From the NCBI RefSeq assembly GCF_001426925.1, contig NZ_LMFR01000025.1, positions 57,340-121,339 on the forward strand: a DNA stretch of 64,000 bases. Direction: 5' to 3'. This DNA comes from Microbacterium sp. Root53. GTDB lineage: Bacteria > Actinomycetota > Actinomycetes > Actinomycetales > Microbacteriaceae. The position numbers and the translations under genes were made by a program. The notes under the pieces were generated by a model. It was not told where the DNA came from. It searched no databases and saw only the letters and a list, made by a program, of their open reading frames with translations. Below are positions 35,371-45,058 of this stretch, piece after piece (the first letter of the stretch is position 1; each line of letters begins with the position of its first letter).

Positions 35371-36426
35371 ATGACGTTGCTGGAACCCCATACCGTGACA
35401 ACCGCTGTCGAACGTGCGCTCAACGAGGCGCGTGCTCGGATTCAGGTCACCGACGATGAGCTCGACGAAGCGCGGAGCCGCCGCGATGACATCGCAGCGG
35501 CGCTCAAGCGCGAGTTCGGCGGACGTACATACGTCAACGGCAGCATCGCGCATGGTGACGCGCTCAATCCGCTTACAGATGTCGATCTCGGCATTGTCGT
35601 ACCCGATCCGGATGATCTCTACGGTCCTGGCCGTCGCGGGCCGAGTGAACTCCAGGAGCGTGCAGCGGATGCGATTCGCCGCGACCTCAAGGAGAAGTAC
35701 CCAAAGCTCCGCGTCGAGCACCGCAACCGGCGGCGCTCCATTCTCGTGCGTTTTGGTGAGCCGGTGACTCCTGGGCAGTCCGACTTCACGGCCGATGTCA
35801 TCACGGCGATCGATAACCCTGCGGGGGAGGGCCTGTACATCCCCAACTACCTGGCCTGGGACCGCAGCCATCCCGAACGTCACACGGAGATGGTCAAGAG
35901 CGCCAACAAGATGACTCGCTCGTCCTTCGCGCGGGGCACCCGGCTCATGAAGCACTGGAGCCGGACGCATGACAAGCCGATCTGCTCTTGGAACATCAAG
36001 GCACTCGCACTCGGTTGCATCACCGCGCCCATCACGATGACGGACTACATCAGCATCTGGCTGAGCCACGCGATCGCGCAGCTCAGCATCGGCGAGACCC
36101 CCGACCCCGCAGGCGTGTCCGGGCCGATCAAGATCAACGAGAAGTTCACCCGACCCCAGGTCGTCGCAGCGTTCAGGCAGGCGCAGGCTGATTTCGAACT
36201 CGCCCTTCAGTACGAGCGCGAGGGGTATCCGATGCTCGCGCTGAACCAGCTCGCTATCTTCTTCGGCGACGAGAACATGATGCCGAAGCCCGACCAGGAC
36301 GAGGTTAAGCGCATCGCGCGAGAGCGCTGGCGAGAGAAGAACCCGACTCTTCTGCCCGCGTCCGCGTCTACTGCGTCCACGTCCGCCTACGGGGATCGCC
36401 TGCCCGCACGCTCGTGGGCGTGCTGA
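35371..36426 (+). CDS. CD-NTase-like nucleotidyltransferase of a CBASS-type operon (351 aa)
   Basis: Predicted to make a cyclic or linear oligonucleotide signal on phage infection. The polymerase-beta-like active site is intact: NGS at residues 56-58, DVD at 70-72, and a third acid in DFTADV (D142). KSANKMTRSSFARGTRLMKHW is a typical helical spine. An AAGGAG ribosome site precedes ATG 35371. The TGA overlaps the ATG of the next gene (TGATG), so translation is coupled. The clade and product cannot be assigned by eye. Confidence 0.8.
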   Translation: MTLLEPHTVTTAVERALNEARARIQVTDDELDEARSRRDDIAAALKREFGGRTYVNGSIAHGDALNPLTDVDLGIVVPDPDDLYGPGRRGPSELQERAADAIRRDLKEKYPKLRVEHRNRRRSILVRFGEPVTPGQSDFTADVITAIDNPAGEGLYIPNYLAWDRSHPERHTEMVKSANKMTRSSFARGTRLMKHWSRTHDKPICSWNIKALALGCITAPITMTDYISIWLSHAIAQLSIGETPDPAGVSGPIKINEKFTRPQVVAAFRQAQADFELALQYEREGYPMLALNQLAIFFGDENMMPKPDQDEVKRIARERWREKNPTLLPASASTASTSAYGDRLPARSWAC

Positions 36427-36989
36427 TGCGCGGACCGGACTGGTACGGCGCCGATCCGGCCTGGTTCGTCCCATTCGAGAGAGAGGCCTTCCGTCTGTTC
36501 GGACGAAGCCTCCGGGTTGAGTACGCCTGGGATGTGCTGCACCACGGGACCCCGTGCATGCTCGAATTGAGCTGCGGCACATGGGCGAGAATCGAGATGA
36601 GAGCCTCCCGCACTGAAGCCGTGCCCAGGCGGCGATACCTCCTCGACGGTGTTGATGTGGTGGGGCGAAATGAGCGCGTTCCGGTCGTCGTAGAGTTCCG
36701 CCCTCAGCGGTACTTCGCCGGCGGAGAATTGCGAGATGGCCGCGACTTCCCGTTTGTGTATGCCGGACAGATGCCAGGCTCGCCGCACCGATACGAAGAC
36801 GGCGCATTGTGTCTCTATTACCCTGAGGACCCTGCTGAGCAGAGGTGGACGGCTGACAAGAACCTCGCCGCTCTCATCGTTCTGGTCCAGGACCACTTGT
36901 TTCTGGAAGACACCTACGCCGACACCGGCGCGTGGATCGCGCCTGAGGCAGAGCACGGGTTCACCGAGGAAGCGAAGCGCACAGGATGA
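36426..36989 (+). CDS. E2-like (UBC-fold) protein of the CBASS-type operon (187 aa)
   Basis: Resembles the stand-alone E2 proteins of short type II CBASS. The signature is PHRYEDGALCLYYPEDP with the likely catalytic cysteine C129 and H121 nearby, followed by W-rich LIVLVQDHLFLEDTYADTGAW. Strands such as VPVVVEFRPQRYF precede it. In CBASS, E2 or E1-E2 proteins conjugate or prime the nucleotidyltransferase; no E1 or JAB gene is present here. The start overlaps the previous stop, and ATGA links it to the third gene. Confidence 0.7.
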   Translation: MRGPDWYGADPAWFVPFEREAFRLFGRSLRVEYAWDVLHHGTPCMLELSCGTWARIEMRASRTEAVPRRRYLLDGVDVVGRNERVPVVVEFRPQRYFAGGELRDGRDFPFVYAGQMPGSPHRYEDGALCLYYPEDPAEQRWTADKNLAALIVLVQDHLFLEDTYADTGAWIAPEAEHGFTEEAKRTG

Positions 36990-37489
36990 ACTGGCTGACG
37001 ATGTGGTTCGAGGTTGAGCGCTGGGAGGGCACGGCAGGCCTCCTCGCAGGCATGGTGGCTGCCTCGCTTGTGCTGAGCGGCTTCGCAGTCGACCGACGGG
37101 TCCGGCGCCGTGCGCGTCGTGCTGAGGCCTATGCGGGTGCGTTGCAAGCCGTGCACGACTATCTGGAAGCGCCGTACCGTATTCGACGTGGTTCCGGAAG
37201 TGCCTCGGATCGGTATGCGCTTGTCGCGCTGGTGAGCGACATTCAGTCCCGCATTGCGTATCACGAGGCACTGCTCGCGCTCGTCGGCCCGGAGACGGTC
37301 TGTGCGGGATACAGCACATTGGTCGAGGAAGCGCGCAAGGAGGCCGGTCGTGCCATGACCGCGGCGTGGGAGGCTCGACCCACGCGACGTGATGCGCAGG
37401 TCCCCCTCGGCGGGCCGCTGTACACGCACCCGAGATCGGATCGCGCGTGCGAGGCGCTCCTCAAGGCTATGAAGCGCTCCTCGCGTTAG
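36986..37489 (+). CDS. Single-TM protein, probable CBASS effector (167 aa)
   Basis: One TM segment (TAGLLAGMVAASLVLSGFAV, residues ~16-35) is followed by a strongly basic stop-transfer sequence (DRRVRRRARRAEAY), which leaves ~130 residues in the cytoplasm. It overlaps the E2-like gene by ATGA. Position and topology fit a membrane-disrupting effector that responds to the nucleotide signal. The cytoplasmic domain (helical, with VSDIQSRIAYHEALL) is not one I recognise. Confidence 0.6.
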   Translation: MNWLTMWFEVERWEGTAGLLAGMVAASLVLSGFAVDRRVRRRARRAEAYAGALQAVHDYLEAPYRIRRGSGSASDRYALVALVSDIQSRIAYHEALLALVGPETVCAGYSTLVEEARKEAGRAMTAAWEARPTRRDAQVPLGGPLYTHPRSDRACEALLKAMKRSSR

Positions 37490-37554
37490 TCGCCCGATCC
37501 GGATGTAGCGCTCGGATGGCAAGCCAGTCCGGGTGAGCCATCGTTCGTGACGGC

Positions 37555-37560
37555 TAGGCT
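37555..37560 (+). promoter_or_regulatory. -10 box TAGGCT upstream of the DUF1156 gene
   Basis: Lies 46 bp before the GTG start at 37607, which has its own GAAGGGG ribosome site. The methylase gene thus appears to have a promoter separate from the CBASS-like operon. Confidence 0.4.
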
Positions 37561-37606
37561 CGACTCCTGCGGCTGACGGCCGCGACAGCACCATGAAGGG
37601 GTACCG

Positions 37607-40432
37607 GTGGCACCGAAGCGCAAGCTGATCGAAGTGTCGATTCCGCTCGACGAGATCAACAAGCAGTCCGCGCGCGAGAAGTCGATCAGGCACGGACACC
37701 CCTCGACGCTGCACTTGTGGTGGGCACGGCGGCCGCTGGCGACTGCGCGGGCAGTGCTGTTCGCTCAGCTTGTTGATGACCCGTCGAACTTCGTTGACGA
37801 GTATCGGCAGGAAGCCGTCGATCAGGGCTTTGAGGACCCCGAAGGCTGGGCCGAGCATCGCGTGAAGCAGGAGCGCGAAAGGCTGTTCGATCTGATCACG
37901 CGGATGGTCGACTGGGACAATCTCGGCGACGAGGACCTGTTCGACCGGGTGCGCGCTGAGATCATGCGCTCGACGAACAACAACCCACCCGCGATCCTGG
38001 ACCCCTTTGCCGGTGGCGGCACGATCCCGCTCGAAGCGCAGCGCCTCGGCCTTGAGGCACACGCGAGCGATCTCAATCCCGTGGCTGTGCTGATCAACAA
38101 GGCGCTCATCGAGATTCCGCCGAAGTTTGGGGAGCAGCCGCCGGTCTTCCCCGATGCATCTTCGACGCAGCGCGATTGGCCGCGAGCAACAGGACTAGCG
38201 GAGGACGTTCGTCGCTACGGTGCGTGGATGCGTGACGAGGCCGAACGGCGAATCGGTCACCTGTATCCAAAGGTCAAGATCCAGGGCATGGACCATTCGG
38301 TCATCGCATGGATTTGGGCCCGCACGGTTACCTGCCCCAACCCCGCCTGCGGCATCGAGATGCCGCTCGTTAGGTCATGGTGGCTCGGCAAGAAGAAGGG
38401 CAAAGAAGCGTATGTAGTACCGCGGGTCATCAACGGTCTCGTCGAGTACGAAATCGGACATGATCTAGCTTCGGCGCCGACGAAGGAAACCGATGGAACT
38501 GTTTCTGGGCGGCGAGGTGCGGTCTGTATCGCATGCGCCACGACCGTTCCCATTGCGTATATCCGCGCCGAGGGGGTCGATGGGCGGCTCGGCGCGAGGC
38601 TCATCGCGGCAGTGGTAGAAGGCACGCGGTCGCGGATCTATCTTCCGGCTACCGAGGAGCAGCTTGCTGCGGCGAACGTTGAGAGACCCACCGATGCTCC
38701 TAGCGGCACGATCGCCGAGAATCCTCGCTGGTTCGCTCCGCCCGCTTACGGTCTGACCGAGTTCTCGGACCTGTTCACGAACCGGCAGTTGACAGCCCTC
38801 ACGACCTTCGGCGACCTCGTGAGTGAAGCTCGCGAGCGGGTCCTTACCGACGCACGCGCTTCGGGTATGCCCGAAGGGGCGCGGATCGAAGCTGGGGGCA
38901 CCGGGGCGGCCGCTTACGCAGATGCGGTCGCCACCTATCTGGGGCTCGCGGTATCGAGACTCACCGACTATGTATCGGCGCTTGCGTCCTGGTCGAATCA
39001 CCCCAAGAACGAGGTGATCGTCCACGTTTTCGGCCGCCAGGCGATTCCGATGGTGTGGGACTTCGCCGAAGCGGCGCCGCTATCTGACGGTAACGGGTCG
39101 CTTCGTGGTCTCATTGCGGCAGTCGCGAGATCGCTGGACGGGCTACCCGCGAAAGGGCTGGGGCTAGTGCGGCAGGGTGATGCTTCGGTGGAGATGGGGC
39201 GTCAACTTCTATTGTCGACAGATCCCCCTTACTACGACAACATCGGATACTCAGACCTCTCGGACTACTTCTACGTTTGGATTCGGCGCGCGCTTCAACC
39301 TATATTCCCAGATCTCCTCAGCACTCTCCTCGTTCCCAAGGCTGAAGAACTCGTCGCTAATCCTTACCGTCATGCGGGGAAGAATGGCGCCAAGGAGTTC
39401 TTTGAGACGGGCTTCGAACTCGCATTCAAGCGCGCGCGGCAGGCGGCGACGAGCGATTTTCCTATCGCTGTCTACTATGCGTTCAAGCAGTCAGAAAGCG
39501 ACGCCCTCGGCACCGCATCGACTGGATGGGAGACCATCCTTGGAGCGATTGTGCGCGCAGGCTGGACGGTCACCGCAACCTGGCCAGCGCGGTCCGAGTT
39601 CTCCGGCCGGATGATCGGGAACGGTACTAACGCCCTAGCTTCTTCCGTCGTGCTCGCGCTCCGACCAAGACCTGAGGACGCTCACACGGTCGACCGCCGA
39701 GGATTCATCGCGGCGATGAAGCGTGAGCTGGGTCCCGCTCTGCGGGAACTGCAGCAGGGCGGAATCGCGCCGGTCGACCTGCCGCAGTCTGCCATCGGCC
39801 CCGGCATGGCGGTCTTCTCGCGGTACGCGAAGGTAATCGAGTCAGATGGCTCGGAGATGCCGGTTCGCTCCGCGCTCGCGCGCATCAATGAGGTGCTTGA
39901 TGAACTGCTCACCGAGCAGGAAGGTGACTTCGATCCCACGACGCGGTTCGCGATCGCCTGGTATCGCGGCCACGGCTACGACGCAGGGCTCTACGGAGAC
40001 GCAGACAGCCTGGCGCGCGCCCGGGCTACTACCGTGACCGCGATGGAGCGCGGCGGCATCCTCACCGCTCGTGCCGGCAAGGTGCAGCTGCTGCGGCCGG
40101 TCGACCTGCCCGAGGGCTACGACGTCTCCGCCGACCAGCACACAAGCGCGTGGGAGGCGCTGCAGCACGCGATCCGCTTGCAGGACTCGAAGGGCATCCC
40201 CGCGGCCGGCGCGTTCCTGCACGAGGCGAGCCGGCGTTCCGACGGTGCGGTTGACCTTGATCTCGTCAAGGAGCTCGCCTACCTGCTCTTCCAGATTGCT
40301 GAGAAGAACAATTGGGCGAAGGACGCCATTGCGTTCAACAGCATCGCTACGTCGTGGGGCGACCTGCTGGAGAGCGGTCGCGAGGCGGCGCCGGTCGAGA
40401 CGCGTCAAGAACTCGACTTCGACTCGCTCTGA
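37607..40432 (+). CDS. DUF1156 adenine-specific DNA methyltransferase (941 aa)
   Basis: Large methylase used for self/non-self marking in DISARM/BREX-like systems. The N-terminal DUF1156 region is plain: SIPLDEINKQSAREKSIRHGHPSTLHLWWARRPLA. The SAM site DPFAGGGTIPLEAQ begins at D132. A zinc ribbon follows (CPNPACG and CIAC). The catalytic DPPY is at residues 539-542 with YYDNIGYSDLSDYFYVW after it, and a long helical C-terminus ends the protein. It probably works with the DUF499 ATPase and the DrmD-like helicase of this island. Confidence 0.9.
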   Translation: MAPKRKLIEVSIPLDEINKQSAREKSIRHGHPSTLHLWWARRPLATARAVLFAQLVDDPSNFVDEYRQEAVDQGFEDPEGWAEHRVKQERERLFDLITRMVDWDNLGDEDLFDRVRAEIMRSTNNNPPAILDPFAGGGTIPLEAQRLGLEAHASDLNPVAVLINKALIEIPPKFGEQPPVFPDASSTQRDWPRATGLAEDVRRYGAWMRDEAERRIGHLYPKVKIQGMDHSVIAWIWARTVTCPNPACGIEMPLVRSWWLGKKKGKEAYVVPRVINGLVEYEIGHDLASAPTKETDGTVSGRRGAVCIACATTVPIAYIRAEGVDGRLGARLIAAVVEGTRSRIYLPATEEQLAAANVERPTDAPSGTIAENPRWFAPPAYGLTEFSDLFTNRQLTALTTFGDLVSEARERVLTDARASGMPEGARIEAGGTGAAAYADAVATYLGLAVSRLTDYVSALASWSNHPKNEVIVHVFGRQAIPMVWDFAEAAPLSDGNGSLRGLIAAVARSLDGLPAKGLGLVRQGDASVEMGRQLLLSTDPPYYDNIGYSDLSDYFYVWIRRALQPIFPDLLSTLLVPKAEELVANPYRHAGKNGAKEFFETGFELAFKRARQAATSDFPIAVYYAFKQSESDALGTASTGWETILGAIVRAGWTVTATWPARSEFSGRMIGNGTNALASSVVLALRPRPEDAHTVDRRGFIAAMKRELGPALRELQQGGIAPVDLPQSAIGPGMAVFSRYAKVIESDGSEMPVRSALARINEVLDELLTEQEGDFDPTTRFAIAWYRGHGYDAGLYGDADSLARARATTVTAMERGGILTARAGKVQLLRPVDLPEGYDVSADQHTSAWEALQHAIRLQDSKGIPAAGAFLHEASRRSDGAVDLDLVKELAYLLFQIAEKNNWAKDAIAFNSIATSWGDLLESGREAAPVETRQELDFDSL

Positions 40433-40523
40433 GTTGCGATGTCGGTGATCTGGCGTAAGGTCTGAGTTCCGCTACTGCTCTTGCCCAGCACGCGGGAGTA
40501 CTCTGCCCAGAGGAAGGAGTGTC

Positions 40524-41102
40524 ATGATCCGCGCTGAAGACGTACCGTTCACCCACCACGTCGACCCAATGGCCGTCGCGGCGTTCTTCCTGCGCGCCGA
40601 TCAGGAGCGCGTCGAGCCCGACATCACCCCTCTCAAGCTGCAGAAGCTGCTCTACCTCGCCCAGGCGAACTACCTCGCGTCAACGGGCGAGCGGCTCTTT
40701 GACGCGGACGTCGAAGCCTTCGACAACGGTCCCGTCGTCGATCCTGTGCGTCGTCGGTTCCAGGGACGCCAGATCATCGCCCTTGACAGTCGAGTCTCCG
40801 AACTCGAGTCTGACCTGCCCGCCGACGTGGCCGAGTTCCTCGCGCGGGTGTGGGAGCGCTATCAGGATTGGTCGGCCAGCAAGCTCTGGCGTCTCACGCA
40901 CAGCCAGGCGCCCTGGAAAGACAACTATGTGGCCGGGCAGATGCACACGCTGATTCCTGATGAGTCGATGGCACACTACTTCGCTACGGCTGTGCCAGCT
41001 CGAGACCGGATCCTGCACCCGCACGTGGTGGTGGCCGACGCCTCGATCTTCGACGAGGACCCCGAGGCGGATGGGCGACTTCGTGAGTTCCTGACGGCAT
41101 GA
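40524..41102 (+). CDS. Panacea-domain (SocA/DUF4065-like) antitoxin (192 aa)
   Basis: Contains the Panacea hallmark PLKLQKLLYLAQANYLASTGERLFDADVEAFDNGPVV (residues ~33-70), then KLWRLTHSQAPWKDNY. Panacea proteins neutralise diverse toxins. The strong ribosome site AGGAAGGAG precedes ATG 40524. Its stop overlaps the start of the GNAT gene (ATGA), the usual antitoxin-toxin order. The pair is wedged between the DUF1156 and DUF499 genes. Confidence 0.85.
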   Translation: MIRAEDVPFTHHVDPMAVAAFFLRADQERVEPDITPLKLQKLLYLAQANYLASTGERLFDADVEAFDNGPVVDPVRRRFQGRQIIALDSRVSELESDLPADVAEFLARVWERYQDWSASKLWRLTHSQAPWKDNYVAGQMHTLIPDESMAHYFATAVPARDRILHPHVVVADASIFDEDPEADGRLREFLTA

Positions 41103-41683
41103 GCTCCGCGGCATGGGCATCCCGTCTTATCCTCACGGATGCTCAGCAGATCAGCGGGTTCCGGTGCGGGCGGTCGAGCGTCGACGAATGGCTTCATGAG
41201 AAGGCGCTGTCGTCGAAGGCCACCGTGCGCACGACGCTGTATCTGGATGCGGAGCAGACCCTCATCGCATTCGCGGCCACGACCACGACGATCGTCGAGG
41301 TCTCGGGGGCGACAAGCGCACAGAGAGCCAACAGCCGGGACGGCCGAGCCGTCGGGTTCCTGTTGGCCCAGATGGGCGTACGGCACGATCTCGCAGGCAA
41401 GGGGATCGGCGGAGCCGTGCTGCGCGACGCGATGCGGTCCGCGGCGCGCATGCACGAGGAGGCTCCCTTTTCGTTGTTCGTCGTAGATGCCGCCGACGAG
41501 TCTCTCGTCGAGTACTACCGTCGCGCCGGGCTCGTGCGACTCGGCAACCAGCTGCGCCTCGCGACACCGATGCGCAAGATCAAGGCGCTCGTCAACGCCC
41601 TCGACGGCGAGGTATGGGGAAATATCACGGATCGCAATAGTTCGCTATACCCGAGCGGTACCGTGAATCTGCAACGTCGGTAG
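41099..41683 (+). CDS. GNAT-family acetyltransferase toxin (194 aa)
   Basis: Resembles TacT-type toxins that acetylate aminoacyl-tRNA. It starts with the typical CGRSSVDEWLHEKA, and carries the acetyl-CoA loop GVRHDLAGKGIGGAVLRDAM and the C-terminal SLVEYYRRAGLVRLG. It is coupled to the Panacea antitoxin by an ATGA overlap. A single toxin-antitoxin pair of this kind may stabilise the island or add abortive-infection activity. Confidence 0.78.
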   Translation: MSSAAWASRLILTDAQQISGFRCGRSSVDEWLHEKALSSKATVRTTLYLDAEQTLIAFAATTTTIVEVSGATSAQRANSRDGRAVGFLLAQMGVRHDLAGKGIGGAVLRDAMRSAARMHEEAPFSLFVVDAADESLVEYYRRAGLVRLGNQLRLATPMRKIKALVNALDGEVWGNITDRNSSLYPSGTVNLQRR

Positions 41684-41690
41684 CGCCCCT

Positions 41691-41696
41691 TAGGGT
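41691..41696 (+). promoter_or_regulatory. -10 box TAGGGT upstream of the DUF499 gene
   Basis: Lies 18 bp before ATG 41715, with a GGAGG ribosome site at 41703-41707. This suggests separate transcription of the DUF499 gene. Confidence 0.4.
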
Positions 41697-41714
41697 GATG
41701 TCGGAGGCAATTCA

Positions 41715-44700
41715 ATGGCATCGAATCGTGACCGCATCGGCCGGATGTTTGAGATCCTGGCCGAGGCACTCGACGACTTCATCACCCGCACCCTGGCGCC
41801 TGAGATCGGCGATCACGACTGGGCCAAGGTCGTGCAGCTCGCCGATGAGGCCAAGGGCATCACGGGCAAGGAGTACAGCCGCGAGGATCCTCAGGTGCAG
41901 CTGCGCATGCTCACCGAGCGCATCACGAGCCGCGTGAAGCCGGGCTGGTATCCGTTCGACGGCGTCATGTCGCGCCCTGCGCAGGCATACGTCAGCCTGC
42001 TGCGCGAGACGCGCAACGACTGGGCCCACAACAAGAGCTTCGACGACGACACCGCTCTCCGTGCGCTCGACGATGCCCGGCTCCTGCTCGCCGCGATCGG
42101 CCAGACGTATGCAGCCGAGAAGGTCGATGCGATGCGGCTCGACCTTCGCCGCATTGCGACCGGCAAGCAGGACCAGCGGGCGCTCAAGACCTCTACCGTC
42201 GTGCCCAGCGCCGCGGGCATCGCGCCGTGGCGCCAGGTGCTGAAGCCTCGCGACGAGGTGGCGACCGGCAACTTCCAGTCGAGCGAGTTCGCGGCCGACC
42301 TCTACAAGGTGGCCCGTGACCCCGCGAGCACGAGCGCAGAGTACTCCAACCCTGCTCAGTTCTTCGCGCGCACCTACCTGACCGAAGGCCTGCGTGATCT
42401 CATCGGGCGCGCTGTGCGTCGTCTCGCTGGTGACTCGAACGCGTCCCCTGTTATCAACCTGCAGACCAACTTCGGTGGCGGCAAGTCGCACTCGATGCTC
42501 GCGCTGTGGCATCTCGCGGGCGGGCTGCCCCTCGGCAGTTTCCCGCAAGAAACGCAGGAGCTGCTGACGGCGAACTCCTACCCTGTCGAGGGCATCACCG
42601 CGTCTCGGGTCGCGCTGGTCGGCAACCACATCGCGCCCGAAGGCGAGAGGAAGCCCGACGGCACGCGCGTCAACACGCTCTGGGGAGAGCTCGCCTGGCA
42701 ACTCGGTGGCCCCGAGGCGTACGGCATCGTGAAGGAACACGACGAGAAGCGCACCAACCCCGGCGCAGCGCTGCATACGCTGCTGGCGACATACGCGCCC
42801 GCCGTGATCCTCGTCGATGAGTGGGTCGCCTACGCCCGTCAGCTGTACGGTCGCGAAGACCTCGCTGGCGGCACGTTCGACACGCAGTTCACGTTCGCGC
42901 AGTCGCTAACGGAGGCTGCGAAGTCGACTCCGGGCCTACTGCTTGCGATCTCCATCCCGGCTTCCCACGACGCCGACGACAGCAAGGATGTCCCGGGCGC
43001 CGCCGAGGAGGTCGGTGGGTCGAACGGCATGGAGGCGCTCAAGCGCCTGCAGAATGTCGTGCGGCGTGTAGCCGATCAGTGGCGGCCCGCATCGAGCGAC
43101 GAGGCTTACCGCATCGTCAAGCAGCGCCTTTTCGAGTCGGAGGACGCCCAGGCGCTCGCGCAGATCTCCGCCACCGCGAAGGCGTTTAGTGACTTCTACT
43201 CGGTCAACGCCGCCGAGTTCCCGAAAGAGGCACGCGACCCGCGATACGCCCAGCGCATTGCCCAGACGTACCCGCTGCACCCGGAGCTGTTCGACCGGCT
43301 CTATGAGGACTGGTCGTCGCTGGAGCGTTTCCAGCGCACGCGTGGCGTGCTGCGCCTCATGAACTCAGTCATCCACGCCTTGTGGGTGGGTGAGGATCAA
43401 GGCCCGCTGATCATGCCCAGTTCCGTGCCGCTCTCGGTCGCCGCAGTCAACGCGGAACTGACGCAGTACCTGCAGGACTCATGGAAGGCCGTGATCGACG
43501 CCGACGTCGACGGCACGAACTCGGAGCCCGCCCGGATCGACAACGAGAAGCCCGTCTTCGGTCAGCGCTCCGTTACCAAGCGACTTGCCCGCGCCGTCTT
43601 CTTCGGCGCCGCTCCGACCATCGGCACCGCCCACAAGGGCATCGATACCCAGCGCGTGTTTATCGGCACCGCCGTGCCCGGAGACACGGTCGGCAACTTC
43701 CACGCCGCGCTGACGCAGCTCGCGGATCGCACGACGTACTACTACTCGAGCTCGGGAAAGCACTGGTATGACACCGAGGCCAACATCACTCGGCGAGCCA
43801 AGGACAGCGCCGAGAGCCTGCACATCGAAGACGTCTATGCCGAGATCGTCCGCCGGCTGCGCTCCGAGGAACGTGTGCGCAGCGACTTCGCCGGCGTGCA
43901 CGTCGGGCCCAGCGACTCCGCCGACATTCCTGACCTCGATCAGGCTCGCCTCGCGATCCTTCATCCGCGGTTCGCGCACAAGCGCAAGTCGAAGTCGGCG
44001 GCGTACGAGTTCGCCAAGCAGGCGACCGAGCGCCGCGGCACCGCCCACCGGACGAACCGCAACATGGTCGTCTACCTCGCGCCCGACGAGGACCGTCTGG
44101 CGGAGCTCGAGCAGGCCACCCGCTCGTATCTGGCTTGGCTCGAGATCGTCAACAAGGCGAACGACCTCAACCTGACCCCCCAGCAGCTGGCGCAGGCGAA
44201 CGAGAAGCGCGACCAGTACGGCCGCACCGTGGATGACCGCCTGCAGTTGACCTACCAGTGGCTGCTGCATCCTGTCGCGGATGATCCCTCGCAGCCGTTC
44301 GAGATCGACGAACTGAAGACCGACGGGTCAACATCATCGCTGAGCGAGCGGGCAGCGAAGAAGCTCGGCGGTGAGGGCGTGTACAGCACTCAGCACGCCG
44401 CGCGTTCGATTCGTCACGCACTGGACAACCTCGTGCCCGCCGCGTGGGAGACCGGGCACGTCAGTGTCGGCGCGCTGTGGGGCCTGTACGCGCAGTACCC
44501 CTACATGCCGAGGCTTCGCGACCGGCAGGCGCTGGTCGATGCAATCGACAACCAGCCGCTGCTCTGGCAGAGCGAGGGCTTCGCGATTGCCGCGAGCTAC
44601 GACCCCGAGATCGAGAAGTACAGCGGTCTCTGGCTGCCGGGCGAGCCTGGCCGTGGGCCGATCGCCGACTCGTCGCTGATCGTGAAGCCGCTCGCTGCCG

Positions 44701-45053
44701 AGAAGCAGAGGGCGGCGGATGTGCCCGCGCCGTCGGCGGTCGTGCCTGCGCCGGTTCCCGGCACGGACGGCAACGATGTCGAGCCCGCGGTTGCGCCGGT
44801 GTCGCCGGCCCCGGTTCGGTCAACGACGAGATATGTCGGGGGCGCGCAGATCAGCGCCGAGCGTTACGCGGGTGACTTCGCGAAGATCGCAAACGAAGTG
44901 ATCGCTAACCTCGTGGCCTACGGGGCGAAGGTCGAGCTGTCGATCTCGATCGACGCTGAACTTCCGGCGGGCTTCACTGAGCAGCAGATCCGCACCGTAC
45001 GCGAGAACGCTACGACGCTGAACTTCGCGACGAACGCTTTCGAGGCGGAGTAG
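41715..45053 (+). CDS. DUF499 ATPase with Swt1-like HEPN N-terminus (1112 aa)
   Basis: Partner of DUF1156 methylases in defence loci. The first ~130 residues look like a Swt1-type HEPN domain with the RNDWAH motif (R100-H105), a match to the Rx4H RNase signature. The P-loop is NFGGGKSHS (GGGKS at 254-258), followed by the Walker-B-like AVILVDEW. The DUF499 body includes RTRGVLRLMNSVIHALW and FAHKRKSKSAAYEFAKQATERRGTAHRTNRN-type segments. Near the C-terminus is a Pro/Ala-rich linker and a small helical end. Own promoter and GGAGG site. Confidence 0.85.
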   Translation: MASNRDRIGRMFEILAEALDDFITRTLAPEIGDHDWAKVVQLADEAKGITGKEYSREDPQVQLRMLTERITSRVKPGWYPFDGVMSRPAQAYVSLLRETRNDWAHNKSFDDDTALRALDDARLLLAAIGQTYAAEKVDAMRLDLRRIATGKQDQRALKTSTVVPSAAGIAPWRQVLKPRDEVATGNFQSSEFAADLYKVARDPASTSAEYSNPAQFFARTYLTEGLRDLIGRAVRRLAGDSNASPVINLQTNFGGGKSHSMLALWHLAGGLPLGSFPQETQELLTANSYPVEGITASRVALVGNHIAPEGERKPDGTRVNTLWGELAWQLGGPEAYGIVKEHDEKRTNPGAALHTLLATYAPAVILVDEWVAYARQLYGREDLAGGTFDTQFTFAQSLTEAAKSTPGLLLAISIPASHDADDSKDVPGAAEEVGGSNGMEALKRLQNVVRRVADQWRPASSDEAYRIVKQRLFESEDAQALAQISATAKAFSDFYSVNAAEFPKEARDPRYAQRIAQTYPLHPELFDRLYEDWSSLERFQRTRGVLRLMNSVIHALWVGEDQGPLIMPSSVPLSVAAVNAELTQYLQDSWKAVIDADVDGTNSEPARIDNEKPVFGQRSVTKRLARAVFFGAAPTIGTAHKGIDTQRVFIGTAVPGDTVGNFHAALTQLADRTTYYYSSSGKHWYDTEANITRRAKDSAESLHIEDVYAEIVRRLRSEERVRSDFAGVHVGPSDSADIPDLDQARLAILHPRFAHKRKSKSAAYEFAKQATERRGTAHRTNRNMVVYLAPDEDRLAELEQATRSYLAWLEIVNKANDLNLTPQQLAQANEKRDQYGRTVDDRLQLTYQWLLHPVADDPSQPFEIDELKTDGSTSSLSERAAKKLGGEGVYSTQHAARSIRHALDNLVPAAWETGHVSVGALWGLYAQYPYMPRLRDRQALVDAIDNQPLLWQSEGFAIAASYDPEIEKYSGLWLPGEPGRGPIADSSLIVKPLAAEKQRAADVPAPSAVVPAPVPGTDGNDVEPAVAPVSPAPVRSTTRYVGGAQISAERYAGDFAKIANEVIANLVAYGAKVELSISIDAELPAGFTEQQIRTVRENATTLNFATNAFEAE

Positions 45054-45058
45054 GCCTG

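Noticed and set aside
31606..45053. Canonical DISARM or BREX locus
   Set aside because: No DUF1998 (DrmB), PLD (DrmC), PglZ, BrxL or PglX-type gene was seen; only relatedness is claimed.
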